Shown here one piece after another: positions 1 to 8,498 of a DNA stretch of 64,000 nucleotides. Below the pieces are notes generated by a model. The model saw nothing but the letters and a program-made list of their open reading frames with translations. It was not told where the DNA came from and did not search any database. Position 1 is the stretch's first letter. Every line of letters starts with the position of its first letter. The position numbers were made by a program, and so were the translations under genes. This DNA comes from Streptomyces albogriseolus (GTDB lineage Bacteria; Actinomycetota; Actinomycetes; Streptomycetales; Streptomycetaceae), in NCBI GenBank assembly GCA_014650475.1, contig BMVA01000008.1, positions 274,099-338,098 on the forward strand, in the 5' to 3' direction.

Positions 1-1863
1 AACGGGCCGTGGCTGTACCGCTTCGGGACCGAGAAATACCACCAGTACAAGATCAATCAGCCGGAGTACAAGGCCGCGAACGGCAAGTGGGAGATCGTCG
101 AGTTTCCCGAGGAGTACCGGCAGAACACCATCCACGCGGCGCTGCTGCGCACCGGCAAGGTGCTGCTCGTCGCGGGGTCGGGCAACAACCAGGACAACTT
201 CGACGCGAAGAAGTACGACACCCGGATCTGGGACCCGGTCAAGGGGACCGTCAAGAAGGTCCCCACGCCGAACGACCTGTTCTGCACCGGGCACACCCAG
301 CTCGCCAACGGCAACCTGCTGATCGCGGGCGGCACCAAGCGGTACGAGAAGCTCAAGGGCGATGTGAAGAAGGCCGGCGGCCTGATGCTCGTCCACAACG
401 AGAACCCGGACAAGCCGATCACCCTGCCGGCGGGCACGAAGTTCACCGGCAAGGAGAACGGCAAGACCTTCGTCTCGAAGGACCCGGTGCTCGTGCCGCG
501 CGCCGAGAAGAAGTTCGACCCGGAGACGGGCGAGTTCCTCGGCACCACCCCGGGCGTGGGCCGTATCTACGTCGAGGCCCAGAAGGAGGGCGCCGCGTAC
601 GAGACCGGCACCCAGGACAACTACCGGGTGCGGGGCCTCACCGGCGCCGACGCGCGCAACACGTACGGCATCGCCGAGAAGCTCGCCCTGGACAAGAAGG
701 ACTTCCAGGGCATCCGGGACGCCTACGAGTTCGACCCGGTCGCCGAGAAGTACATCAAGGTCGACCCGATGAAGGAGGCCCGCTGGTACCCGACGCTCAC
801 CACCCTGAGCGACGGGAAGATCCTCAGCGTCTCCGGCCTGGACGACATCGGCCAGCTGGTCCCGGGCAAGAACGAGGTCTACGACCCGGAGACCAAGGAG
901 TGGGAGTACACCGACGAGGTCCGGCAGTTCCCGACGTACCCGGCGCTGTTCCTGATGCAGAACGGCAAGATCTTCTACTCGGGGTCGAACGCGGGGTACG
1001 GGCCGGACGACGTCGGGCGCGACCCGGGCGTCTGGGACGTGGAGACCAACAAGTTCAAGAAGATCCCGGGGCTCAGCGACGCGAAGCTGATGGAGACGTC
1101 CAACACGGTGCTGCTGCCGCCCGCCCAGGACGAGACGTACATGGTCATCGGCGGCGGCGGGGTGGGCGAGTCCCCGCGGTCCAGTGAGAAGACCCGGATC
1201 GTCGACCTGAAGGCCGACGACCCGGCGTTCGTCGACGGGCCGCCGCTGGACAAGGGCACCCGTTACCCGCAGGCGTCGATCCTGCCGAACGACGAGGTGC
1301 TGATCTCCGGCGGCTCGGAGGACTACCGCGGCCGCGGCGACTCCAACATCCTCGAGGCGCGGATCTACGACACGGAGAAGAACGAGCTGCGGCGGGTCGC
1401 CGACCCGCTGGTGGGCCGCAACTACCACTCGGGCTCGATCCTGCTGCCCGACGGCCGCGTGATGTTCTTCGGCTCGGACTCGCTGTTCGCCGACAAGGCC
1501 AACACCAAGCCGGGCACGTTCGAGCAGCGCATCGAGATCTACACCCCGCCGTACCTGTACGGCGACGAGGAGCAGCCCGACCTCTCCGGCGGGCCGCAGA
1601 CCATCAAGCGCGGCGGGTCCGGCACGTTCACCTCGCGGGACGCGGCGTCGGTCAAGAAGGTCCGGCTGATCCGGCCGAGCGCCACCACCCACGTCACCGA
1701 CGTGGACCAGCGCTCGATCGCCCTGGACTTCACGACCGACGGTGACAAGGTCACGGTGACCGTGCCGAAGAACAAGAACCTGGTGCAGTCGGGCTGGTAC
1801 ATGCTGTTCGTCACCGACGGCGACGGCACGCCCAGCAAGGCCCAGTGGGTGCAGGTGCCGTAG
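1..1863 (+). CDS. glxA: GlxA, galactose oxidase-like copper-radical oxidase (5' end outside window)
   Basis: The frame is open from base 1, so roughly the first 25 residues (signal/anchor region) lie to the left; about 620 residues are visible against some 645 in known GlxA proteins. It is an extracellular mononuclear copper-radical oxidase that acts with the CslA glycan synthase at hyphal tips. The visible cofactor set is complete: Cys in FCTGH (codon 283-285) for the Tyr-Cys crosslink, Tyr in RWYPT (787-789), axial Tyr and His in RNYHSG (1423-1428), and His in THVTD (1690-1692). Kelch-type blades fill the middle and a Glyoxal_oxid_N/DUF1929-like domain the C-terminus. It converges on a family-6 cellulase, the order seen in S. 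lividans. Confidence 0.95.
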   Translation, partial: NGPWLYRFGTEKYHQYKINQPEYKAANGKWEIVEFPEEYRQNTIHAALLRTGKVLLVAGSGNNQDNFDAKKYDTRIWDPVKGTVKKVPTPNDLFCTGHTQLANGNLLIAGGTKRYEKLKGDVKKAGGLMLVHNENPDKPITLPAGTKFTGKENGKTFVSKDPVLVPRAEKKFDPETGEFLGTTPGVGRIYVEAQKEGAAYETGTQDNYRVRGLTGADARNTYGIAEKLALDKKDFQGIRDAYEFDPVAEKYIKVDPMKEARWYPTLTTLSDGKILSVSGLDDIGQLVPGKNEVYDPETKEWEYTDEVRQFPTYPALFLMQNGKIFYSGSNAGYGPDDVGRDPGVWDVETNKFKKIPGLSDAKLMETSNTVLLPPAQDETYMVIGGGGVGESPRSSEKTRIVDLKADDPAFVDGPPLDKGTRYPQASILPNDEVLISGGSEDYRGRGDSNILEARIYDTEKNELRRVADPLVGRNYHSGSILLPDGRVMFFGSDSLFADKANTKPGTFEQRIEIYTPPYLYGDEEQPDLSGGPQTIKRGGSGTFTSRDAASVKKVRLIRPSATTHVTDVDQRSIALDFTTDGDKVTVTVPKNKNLVQSGWYMLFVTDGDGTPSKAQWVQVP

Positions 1864-1877
1864 CGCGCCCGCCGGTA

Positions 1878-1922
1878 CACGAGAGGGGGCGCCGTGCGAT
1901 CCGCACGGCGCCCCCTCTCGTG
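1878..1922. terminator. Bidirectional terminator between glxA and cellulase
   Basis: A perfect inverted repeat with 21-bp arms (1878-1898 and 1902-1922) and a 3-base loop sits between two convergent genes. There is no T-tract, as is usual in Streptomyces. Confidence 0.85.
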
Positions 1923-1939
1923 TCGTCGCTGCCCGGCCG

Positions 1940-2968
1940 CTACCGCGTCGACGCGCGCGCCAGGCCCAGGGCGTAGTCCTCCCACCACTCGCCGGCCTTC
2001 GGGCCGCCCTTGCACTCGCCGTCCGACTCCCCCGGGCGCTTGATCCACAGATAGGCGTCGACGAGCGGGTCGGCCGTGCGGGTCGTCGGGGTCTCGCCGA
2101 GCGCCCGGCCGGGCGGGTTGCACCAGCGCTCGTCCGGATCGCCGCCGGTGTAGGGGCCGTTGCCGTTGCGGCTGGTGTCGACGACGAAGTGCTTTCCGCC
2201 GACCTTGGCGGACAGCTCCTTGCCGTAGGCGATGGAGTCCTCGGTGGTGTAGTAGTTCGAGACGTTCACCGCGAAGCCGTCGGCCTGCTCGATCCCGGCC
2301 CGCTTCAGCGGCTCGTGGATCTGGTCGGGGTTACCCCAGCCCGCGTTGCCCGCGTCCAGGTACACCGTGGTGTCCTTCAGGCCCTTCAGCTTGGTGACGG
2401 CGCCCTTGAGGAGGTCGTAGCGCTCCTCGTGGTACTCCTGCGGGGTGCAGCCGTCGACCAGGTGCAGCACCGCGTCCGGCTCCAGCACCACCGTCGCCGG
2501 ACGGTCCCCGATGCCCGCGGCCACCGCGTCGACGAAGTCCCGGTAGGCGTCGCCGTCGGCGGCCCCGCCCTGCGAGTACTGGCCGCAGTCGCGGTGCGGG
2601 ATGTTGTAGAGGACCAGCACCGCACGGCGGCCGGCCTTGTCGGCGCCCTCGGTGAACTCCCGGGCCTGCTCCTCGGCGTTCTCCGGGTTGATCCACTCCG
2701 CGACGGGCTGCTCGGCGATCTTGCGGAGCTGCTGGGCCTCCGCCTTCCTGCCGTCCCCCAGCAGCTCGCCGACCTCGCGCGCCGCGACACCGTCCGGGTT
2801 GACCCAGAAGGGGTCCGCCTCCTTCGGCTGCTGCGTGACGACGCCCGCCGAGCCCTCCTTCTCGTCGTCACCCCCGGAGGAACATCCCGCGAGCAGCAGC
2901 GCCGCCCCCAGCACCGCTGCGGACGCCCGCCCTCCGGCGAACGCCCCGACCCCCCTGCTGCCGTACAT
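1940..2968 (-). CDS. cslZ: Glycoside hydrolase family 6 endoglucanase, lipoprotein
   Basis: 342 residues from the ATG at 2968, which has a strong AAGGGGGG ribosome site. The frame is open further upstream, but that start has no such support. The N-terminus is a lipoprotein signal with lipobox LLAGC (Cys29), so the enzyme is membrane-tethered outside the cell. The GH6 fold follows: Asp127 in IPHRDCG is the expected acid, Asp165 in LEPDA supports it, and the WIKRPGESDG segment near the end carries the base-side Asp. The role inferred from its place next to glxA is trimming of the beta-glucan made by CslA/GlxA at the tip. The symbol follows the S. coelicolor convention and rests on synteny. Confidence 0.88.
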   Translation of the reverse strand: MYGSRGVGAFAGGRASAAVLGAALLLAGCSSGGDDEKEGSAGVVTQQPKEADPFWVNPDGVAAREVGELLGDGRKAEAQQLRKIAEQPVAEWINPENAEEQAREFTEGADKAGRRAVLVLYNIPHRDCGQYSQGGAADGDAYRDFVDAVAAGIGDRPATVVLEPDAVLHLVDGCTPQEYHEERYDLLKGAVTKLKGLKDTTVYLDAGNAGWGNPDQIHEPLKRAGIEQADGFAVNVSNYYTTEDSIAYGKELSAKVGGKHFVVDTSRNGNGPYTGGDPDERWCNPPGRALGETPTTRTADPLVDAYLWIKRPGESDGECKGGPKAGEWWEDYALGLARASTR

Positions 2969-3299
2969 CCAACCCCCCCTTGGGTGCACTTGTTCCAAGT
3001 GTTCCGAGCCCCAATCCTGGCACACCCCACGGCCCGCCAGGACGGCCGAGTGCCGCTTGTCCACGGCCTGTTACAGCGGGCCGGGGACGGTTCGGCGCCC
3101 GCCGTGCCGGGCGTGGCCGGATCCGCGCCCACCTGCGCCGATCACGGGATGCGACCGGTCCGGGACTTGACGTGCGCCGCCCCCTGGGCCGGGCCCGGCT
3201 TTCCCTCTAAAGTCGTGTGCGCCGGCCGGCCGGGGCCGCGCCGGTGTTCCCGCGCGCCTCCTCCGAACCTCCCGCGGCCCGTGCTGCGCACGGTCGAGG

Positions 3300-3350
3300 A
3301 CCGGCCCGGCCGACGGCCTCCGGGGAGCAGGCCGCCGGCCGGGCCCGGGG
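3300..3350 (-). terminator. Hairpin downstream of the sortase gene
   Basis: A CCGGCCCGGCC run pairs with GGCCGGGCCCGG across a loop that itself holds a GGCCT/AGGCC pair. It lies just past the sortase stop on the minus strand. The remainder of the gap 2969-3362 shows no ORF with coding character; it should hold the cellulase promoter, which I cannot pinpoint. Confidence 0.5.
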
Positions 3351-3362
3351 CGCCCGTTCCGC

Positions 3363-4040
3363 TCACGCGTCGGTGTGCGGCGCCGAGGCGTCGGTGAGAT
3401 ACGCGGAGACCACGACGTTGGCCTCGTAGGCGCCGGCCGTGGGGTCGAAGGCGCCGCCGCAGGTGATCAGCCGGAGTTCGGCGCGCCCGTCGTGGCGCGG
3501 GCCGTACGCCTCCTGGGCGTCGAAGCCGTCCCGGTCGAGCACGCGGACGTCCTCGACGGTGAACTCGGCGACCGTACCGTCGGTGCGGGCGACCCGGATC
3601 TCCTGGCCGGGCTCCAGCGTGTCCAGCCGGTGGAAGACGGCGGGCCGCGTCTCGGTGTCGACGTGCCCCACCATCAGCGCGGCGCCCTCCGCGCCGGGGG
3701 CGGTGCCGGCCGCGTACCAGCCGACCTCGCCCGCGCGGTCCAGCGGCGGCGGCTCGGGGCCGCCGCGCTCGTCCAGGCCGCGGGCGACGACCGGGGCGCG
3801 CAGGTCCAGGCCGGGGATGTGGAGGGTGAGCGGCTCGGCGGCCTCCAGCGGCCGGTGCACGGTGGGCAGGTCGGTCAGCGGCGGGCGTCCGGCCGCCGCC
3901 ATGTCACCGGTGGCGGGCCCGGCCGTCCCGGCGGGCACCTCGGTGAGTCCCTGCCCCCACAGCCACAGTCCGAGCAGCAGCGCCACCCAGACCGCGCCGG
4001 CGGGCAGCCGCTTCGTCAGGTCGCGCATGACGCCGGTCAC
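3363..4040 (-). CDS. Class F-type sortase
   Basis: 225 residues from a GTG (4040) that overlaps the stop of the upstream gene as GTGA, with GGGGGACAGG in front; an in-frame ATG lies at 4028. One membrane helix (residues 14-32) precedes an extracytoplasmic sortase domain with His126 in VGHVD and Cys194 in LITCGG. No arginine occurs anywhere after Cys194; at the usual position for the third catalytic residue the sequence reads YEANVVV. Class F sortases either attach surface proteins or act as housekeeping transpeptidases. The coupled neighbour is a secreted protein without an LPxTG motif, so the substrate is unclear. Confidence 0.85.
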   Translation of the reverse strand: MTGVMRDLTKRLPAGAVWVALLLGLWLWGQGLTEVPAGTAGPATGDMAAAGRPPLTDLPTVHRPLEAAEPLTLHIPGLDLRAPVVARGLDERGGPEPPPLDRAGEVGWYAAGTAPGAEGAALMVGHVDTETRPAVFHRLDTLEPGQEIRVARTDGTVAEFTVEDVRVLDRDGFDAQEAYGPRHDGRAELRLITCGGAFDPTAGAYEANVVVSAYLTDASAPHTDA

Positions 4041-4600
4041 CCTGTCCCCCGCCCGCGCCGCGCCTGACGGCGGGCCGCCCGGTGCACGGTGAGGGCCGCG
4101 GTCCCGGCCAGGGCGAGGGCGACCACCGTCTGCGCGGCGCCGGGCCCGTGCCGCTCACGGCCGTCCGCGAAGACCCGCGCGGCGCCGCCGCCCCCGGCGT
4201 TCACGGGCGCGACGGGGGACGGATGCGCGGAGGGCTCGGCGCCCGCCGCGGGTGCCTGCTTCCGGACGACCTCGACGGTGCCCTTGTGCTCCGCGCCGTC
4301 GCAGGCGACGGTCACCGTGTACGTCCCGGCGGTGACCGTGGACCGTACCCGCCCGTCGCCCGCGAGGCCGTCGCCGTCGTCGGGGGTGAGGCGGGCGTCG
4401 GACACCAGCGCCGGGGACTGCGCGACCGCCTCGCGCGCATCGCACCCGGTCACCCTGAGGGCGATGTCGGCGCCGGGCGCGGGAGCCGCGGGGACCACCG
4501 AGACGTCCCCGCCGTCCGCCGCGTACGCCGCGCAGGCCGCCGGGCCGAACGCGGTGACGGCCAGGACACCCGCGCAGAGAGCGAGTCGCCGCTTACCCAT
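4037..4600 (-). CDS. Secreted/membrane-anchored hypothetical protein coupled to sortase
   Basis: 187 residues from the ATG at 4600, chosen because GGAGG stands 7 bases upstream. There is an N-terminal signal peptide (MGKRRLAL followed by a hydrophobic run to about residue 27), then an Ig-like/beta-rich secreted domain with a Cys pair, and an Ala/Pro-rich linker. A C-terminal hydrophobic helix is followed by an Arg-rich tail (HRAARRQARRG). That tail resembles a sorting signal lacking a visible LPxTG. It is translationally coupled to the sortase by a 4-base overlap, which suggests a substrate or partner. No named family is recognised. Confidence 0.75.
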   Translation of the reverse strand: MGKRRLALCAGVLAVTAFGPAACAAYAADGGDVSVVPAAPAPGADIALRVTGCDAREAVAQSPALVSDARLTPDDGDGLAGDGRVRSTVTAGTYTVTVACDGAEHKGTVEVVRKQAPAAGAEPSAHPSPVAPVNAGGGGAARVFADGRERHGPGAAQTVVALALAGTAALTVHRAARRQARRGRGTG

Positions 4601-4714
4601 CGTGAACCTCCAGACACTCTGGAGGTTCCCCCGCCCGGTCCGGCCCCGCACCCTCTTACGCGCGGCACTGGACCGGTCGGGTGAACGAGGTACGGCGAAA
4701 CGGCCGTACGACGA

Positions 4715-5494
4715 TCAGACGAGGTCGACGATGTCCGCGATCGAGTCGACGACCTTGCTCGGCCGGTACGGGAAGTTCTCCACCTGCTCCGGCCGGGTCA
4801 GCCCGGTCAGCACCAGGAACGTCTTCATGCCGGCCTCGATGCCCGCCAGCACGTCGGTGTCCATCCGGTCGCCGATCATCGCGCTGCTCTCCGAGTGCGC
4901 CCCGATGGTGTTCAGCCCGGTGCGCATCATCAGCGGGTTCGGCTTGCCCGCGAAGTAGGGCTGCCGGCCGGTCGCCTTGGTGATGAGCGCGGCCACCGCG
5001 CCGGTCGCCGGGAGCGGGCCCTCGGTGGAGGGGCCGGTCTCGTCGGGGTTGGTGCAGATGAACCGGGCCCCGGCGTTGATCAGCCGCACGGCCTTGGTCA
5101 TCGCCTCGAACGAGTACGTGCGGGTCTCGCCGAGGACCACGTAGTCGGGGTCGTGGTCGGTGAGGATGTAGCCGATGTCGTGCAGCGCGGTGGTCAGGCC
5201 GGCCTCGCCGATGACGTACGCGGAGCCGCCGGGCCGCTGGTCGTCGAGGAACTTGGCGGTGGCCAGGGCGGACGTCCAGATGTTCTCGATCGGCACCTCG
5301 AGCCCCAGCCGGCGCAGCCGGGCGTGCAGGTCGCGCGGGGTGTAGATCGAGTTGTTGGTGAGCACGAGGAAGGGCCGCCCGGACTCGCGCAGCTTCTTGA
5401 TGAAGGCGTCGGCCCCGGGAATCGGCACCCCTTCGTGGATCAGCACCCCGTCCATGTCGGTGAGCCAGGACTCGATGGGCTTCCTGTCTGCCAT
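4715..5494 (-). CDS. HAD-IIA family hydrolase (NagD-like phosphatase)
   Basis: 259 residues. The ATG at 5494 is preferred over the GTG at 5500 because GGAG is 9 bases from it but only 3 from the GTG. Motif I is DMDGVL (Asp13 nucleophile, Asp15), motif II is LTNNS, the Lys is in AGKPNPL, and motif III is GDRMDTD; these define HAD subclass IIA with a C2 cap. Such enzymes dephosphorylate small sugar or nucleotide phosphates in the cytoplasm; substrate not predictable. It stands alone, followed by no clear terminator. Confidence 0.9.
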   Translation of the reverse strand: MADRKPIESWLTDMDGVLIHEGVPIPGADAFIKKLRESGRPFLVLTNNSIYTPRDLHARLRRLGLEVPIENIWTSALATAKFLDDQRPGGSAYVIGEAGLTTALHDIGYILTDHDPDYVVLGETRTYSFEAMTKAVRLINAGARFICTNPDETGPSTEGPLPATGAVAALITKATGRQPYFAGKPNPLMMRTGLNTIGAHSESSAMIGDRMDTDVLAGIEAGMKTFLVLTGLTRPEQVENFPYRPSKVVDSIADIVDLV

Positions 5495-5564
5495 GTGCAC
5501 GATCTCCTGCCGTCGTCGGGCCCTGTGGGCCCCAGCCTAAATCGTCCCGTGCGGGCCGTCCGTG

Positions 5565-5675
5565 GCCGGTCGCGCAGTTCCCCGCACCCCTGAGGGACGC
5601 CGCAGTCGCGGGCAGTCGTGCCGCAGGGCGATGGGGGTACCTCCCCCTCGAGCGAAGCCGAGAGTGGGGGAGGGT
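5565..5675. repeat. Two dispersed Streptomyces intergenic repeat elements
   Basis: Left piece (about 5570-5595) contains GCGCAGTTCCCCGCACCCCT. The right piece (about 5636-5675) is a hairpin: CCTCCCCCTCG, a short AGCGAAGC loop, then CGAGAGTGGGGGAGG. Both resemble intergenic sequences I have met many times in Streptomyces genomes, so they are likely dispersed copies. There is no ORF of coding character between 5501 and 5761. Confidence 0.6.
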
Positions 5676-5761
5676 GGGCGCGACCGCTCCCCGCATCGCC
5701 GGGTTGCGCAGTCCCCCCGGCCCGCACCGACACCGCCGTGTCTCAACCCCCGCCCGCGCAG

Positions 5762-6874
5762 CTACCCGTCCTGCCCGAACACCGGCGCCAGCACCAACTG
5801 CGCCGCCCCCTCCGCGACCCGCTCCTCCCCCGACACCAGCCGCACCACCCCGCACTCCTCCCCCGTCCGCCGCGCCCGCGCCTCCAGCACGCCCCGCACA
5901 CCGGACACGAACACCTCCGGCGCCCCCTCCACCGTCCGCCCGCCCACCAGCACCCGGTCGATGTCCAGCAGCCCCACCAGATTCGCCGCCCCGGTCCCCA
6001 GTACCCGCGCCGCCTCCGCCGTCTCCCCCCGGGCCACCGCCGCCAGGCACAGCGCCTCCACGCACCCCCGGTCCCCGCACCCGCACGGCGGCCCGTCCAG
6101 CTGCACCACCTGGTGTCCGAACTCCCCCGCGCCGGTCCGCGGCCCCCGGTGCACGCTCCCGCCGATCACCAGCCCGGCCCCCAGCCCCGTACCGAGGTGC
6201 AGATAGGCGAAGGACCCGCCCTCGCCCGCGACGGCCAGCCCGAGCGCCACGGCGTTGGTGTCCTTGTCCACCACCACGGGCACACCTCCCAGCCGCGCGG
6301 ACAACGCGTCCCGCAGCGGGAAGCCGTCCCACTCGGGGAACCCCGTCACCCGGTGCAGCACCCCCCGCCGGTGGTCGAGCGGCCCGGGCAGCGCGACCCC
6401 GGCCCCCAGAAGCGAGCCGCCTGCCGGAAGCTCCGCCTCCAGCTCCTCGACCACCGACGCGACCCGCGTCAGCACCGCCTCCGCCCCGGCCCCCAGGTCC
6501 AGCGGCCCGTGCCGCCGGGCCACCACCGTGCCGTCGAGATCCGCCAGCACGGCCCGCAACTCGTCCCGGTCGAGATGCACGCCCACCGCGTGCCCCGCCT
6601 CCGGGACCAGCCGCAGCACCGTGCGCGGCTTGCCGCCCGTGGACGCCCGGCGCCCGGCCTCCGCCGCGAGGCCCTCCTCGCGCAGCCGGGCGGTTATCTT
6701 GCTGACCGCCTGCGGGGTGAGCCCGGTGCGCTCGGCGAGCTCCAGCCGGCTGATGCCCTCCGGCCCGGCCGTACGCAGCAGGTCCAGCACCAGCGCGGTG
6801 TTGTGGCTGCGCAGGACGAGCAGGTTGGCCCCGCCGCCCGGGCCTCGCATGCCACCGCCGTACGTCCTGTTCAC
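5762..6874 (-). CDS. ROK family transcriptional regulator
   Basis: 370 residues from GTG 6874; an ATG at 6850 is the alternative. An N-terminal winged helix-turn-helix (about 20-70, ISRLELAERTGLTPQAVSKI) precedes a ROK sugar-kinase-like domain with GTGLGAGL and the zinc signature CGCGDRGCVEAL. ROK repressors bind DNA and sense sugars or sugar phosphates. It is divergent from an oxidoreductase operon, with a 25-bp palindrome between them, and so is likely an autoregulated local repressor of that operon. Confidence 0.92.
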   Translation of the reverse strand: MNRTYGGGMRGPGGGANLLVLRSHNTALVLDLLRTAGPEGISRLELAERTGLTPQAVSKITARLREEGLAAEAGRRASTGGKPRTVLRLVPEAGHAVGVHLDRDELRAVLADLDGTVVARRHGPLDLGAGAEAVLTRVASVVEELEAELPAGGSLLGAGVALPGPLDHRRGVLHRVTGFPEWDGFPLRDALSARLGGVPVVVDKDTNAVALGLAVAGEGGSFAYLHLGTGLGAGLVIGGSVHRGPRTGAGEFGHQVVQLDGPPCGCGDRGCVEALCLAAVARGETAEAARVLGTGAANLVGLLDIDRVLVGGRTVEGAPEVFVSGVRGVLEARARRTGEECGVVRLVSGEERVAEGAAQLVLAPVFGQDG

Positions 6875-6898
6875 CCGCCCATTGTGTCCCGCCCTTGC

Positions 6899-6923
6899 AC
6901 TTTGGCAACAGCGTTGCGAAAGT
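6899..6923. promoter_or_regulatory. Candidate ROK repressor operator
   Basis: ACTTTGGCAAC (6899-6909) and GTTGCGAAAGT (6913-6923) form an inverted repeat with one mismatch around AGC. It sits between the divergent regulator and oxidoreductase, 7 bases before the oxidoreductase ATG, and overlaps its ribosome site, so binding could block both genes. Confidence 0.6.
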
Positions 6924-6930
6924 AGGACGC

Positions 6931-8007
6931 ATGACTGGCACTCCCCTCCGCGTCGGCCTCGTCGGCTACGGCCTCGCGGGCTCCGTGTTCCACGCCCCGC
7001 TGATCGCCGCGACCCAGGGCCTCGCGCTCGACACGGTCGTCACCTCGAACCCCGAGCGGCAGGCGCAGGCCCGCGCCGAGCACCCGGACGTCACGGTCGC
7101 CGCCTCGGCGGACGAGCTGTGGGCGCGCGCGGGCGAACTGGACCTGATCGTCGTCGCGTCCCCGAACAGGACGCACGTCCCGCTCGCCACCGCCGCCCTG
7201 GAGGCCGGTCTGCCGGTCGTCGTGGACAAGCCCGTCGCGGGCACGGCGGCCCAGGCCCGGGCGCTGGCCGAGCTGGCCGAGAAGCGCGGCCTGCTGCTGT
7301 CCGTCTTCCAGAACCGCCGCTGGGACAACGACTTCCTCACCCTGCGCCGGCTGATCGCCGACGGCGAGCTGGGCGAGGTGTACCGGTTCGAGTCGCGGTT
7401 CGAGCGCTGGCGCCCGCAGCTCAAGGGCGGCTGGCGGGAGTCCGGCGACCCGGCGGAGATCGGCGGCCTGCTGTACGACCTCGGCAGCCATGTCGTCGAC
7501 CAGGCGCTGGTCCTGTTCGGCCCGGTGACGTCGGTGTACGCGGAGACGGACGTCCGCCGCGAGGGCGCGCGGACCGACGACGACACCTTCCTCGCGCTCA
7601 CCCACGCGAGCGGGGTCCGCTCCCACCTGTACGTCTCCGCGACCACCGCCCAGCTCGGCCCGCGCTTCCGGGTCCTCGGCTCGAAGGCCGGCTACGTCAA
7701 GCACGGCCTGGACCCGCAGGAGGCCGCGCTGCGCGAGGGCTCGCGCCCGGGCACGTCCGGTACCGAGTGGGGTGCCGAGCCCGAGGAGCTGTGGGGCCGT
7801 CTCGGCGCCGGGGAGTCCCCGGTGACCGGCGGCGGCAGCCCCGTCCGCACCCTGCCGGGCGACTACCCCGCCTACTACGCGGCCGTGGCGCGGGCGCTGC
7901 TCTCCGACGGCCCCAACCCGGTGACCGCGCTGGAGGCCGCCGCGACGCTCGACATCCTGGAAGCGGCGCGCCGTTCGGCCGCCGAGAAGGTGACGGTGGC
8001 CCTGTGA
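6931..8007 (+). CDS. Gfo/Idh/MocA family oxidoreductase
   Basis: 358 residues from the ATG at 6931 (AAGTAGGAC ahead). The N-terminal Rossmann fold has GLVGYGLAGS (residues 8-17) for NAD(P). VDKPVAG carries the conserved Lys of the EKP motif, and DLGSHVVDQAL the catalytic His of the C-terminal domain. The family oxidises or reduces sugars, inositols and related polyols in the cytoplasm; the ROK regulator next door supports a sugar substrate. It overlaps the next gene as GTGA. Confidence 0.93.
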   Translation: MTGTPLRVGLVGYGLAGSVFHAPLIAATQGLALDTVVTSNPERQAQARAEHPDVTVAASADELWARAGELDLIVVASPNRTHVPLATAALEAGLPVVVDKPVAGTAAQARALAELAEKRGLLLSVFQNRRWDNDFLTLRRLIADGELGEVYRFESRFERWRPQLKGGWRESGDPAEIGGLLYDLGSHVVDQALVLFGPVTSVYAETDVRREGARTDDDTFLALTHASGVRSHLYVSATTAQLGPRFRVLGSKAGYVKHGLDPQEAALREGSRPGTSGTEWGAEPEELWGRLGAGESPVTGGGSPVRTLPGDYPAYYAAVARALLSDGPNPVTALEAAATLDILEAARRSAAEKVTVAL

Positions 8008-8492
8008 CCACCACCCCGAAGCCGGAACTCACCCCGACCGTGGAGGAGCTGGAGGCGCAGGAACGCCGCCTGGTCTTCCGCCGGTTCACGCACGACGACG
8101 CGTGGGCGCTGGGCTCGCTGCTGGTGGAGCTGGCGCGCGAGCGGCAGGCGCCGGTCGCGATCGACATCCACCGCGCGGGCCAGCAGCTGTTCCACGCCGC
8201 GCTGCCGGGCTCCACGCCCGACAACGACGCGTGGATCGCCCGCAAGCGCCGGGTAGTGGAGCGCTACGGCTCCGCGTCCTACCTGGTGGGCGCGCGGTTC
8301 CGGGCGAAGGGCACGACGTTCGAGGAGTCGTCCCGTCTCGACCCGGACACCTACGCGGCCCACGGCGGTTCCTTCCCGGTCACCGTCGAGGGCGTGGGCG
8401 TCGTCGGCGCGGTGACGGTCTCGGGCCTGCCCCAGCTCCAGGACCACCGGCTGGTGGTGGAGGCGCTGGAGCACTTCTTGTCGCGGGCGTAG
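8004..8492 (+). CDS. Heme-degrading/HbpS-like (DUF336, UPF0303) protein
   Basis: 162 residues. The start is the GTG at 8004, inside the stop of the oxidoreductase, so the two are translationally coupled. The sequence fits the UPF0303 branch of the GlcG/HbpS fold: an N-terminal helix, then FRRFTHDDAWALG, PVAIDIHRAGQQLFHAALPG, an IARKRRVVERYG segment and a terminal PQLQDHRLVVEAL. Related proteins bind heme or small organic ligands and travel with carbohydrate oxidoreductases; no catalytic residues can be named. Confidence 0.82.
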   Translation: MTTTPKPELTPTVEELEAQERRLVFRRFTHDDAWALGSLLVELARERQAPVAIDIHRAGQQLFHAALPGSTPDNDAWIARKRRVVERYGSASYLVGARFRAKGTTFEESSRLDPDTYAAHGGSFPVTVEGVGVVGAVTVSGLPQLQDHRLVVEALEHFLSRA

Positions 8493-8498
8493 CCCGGG

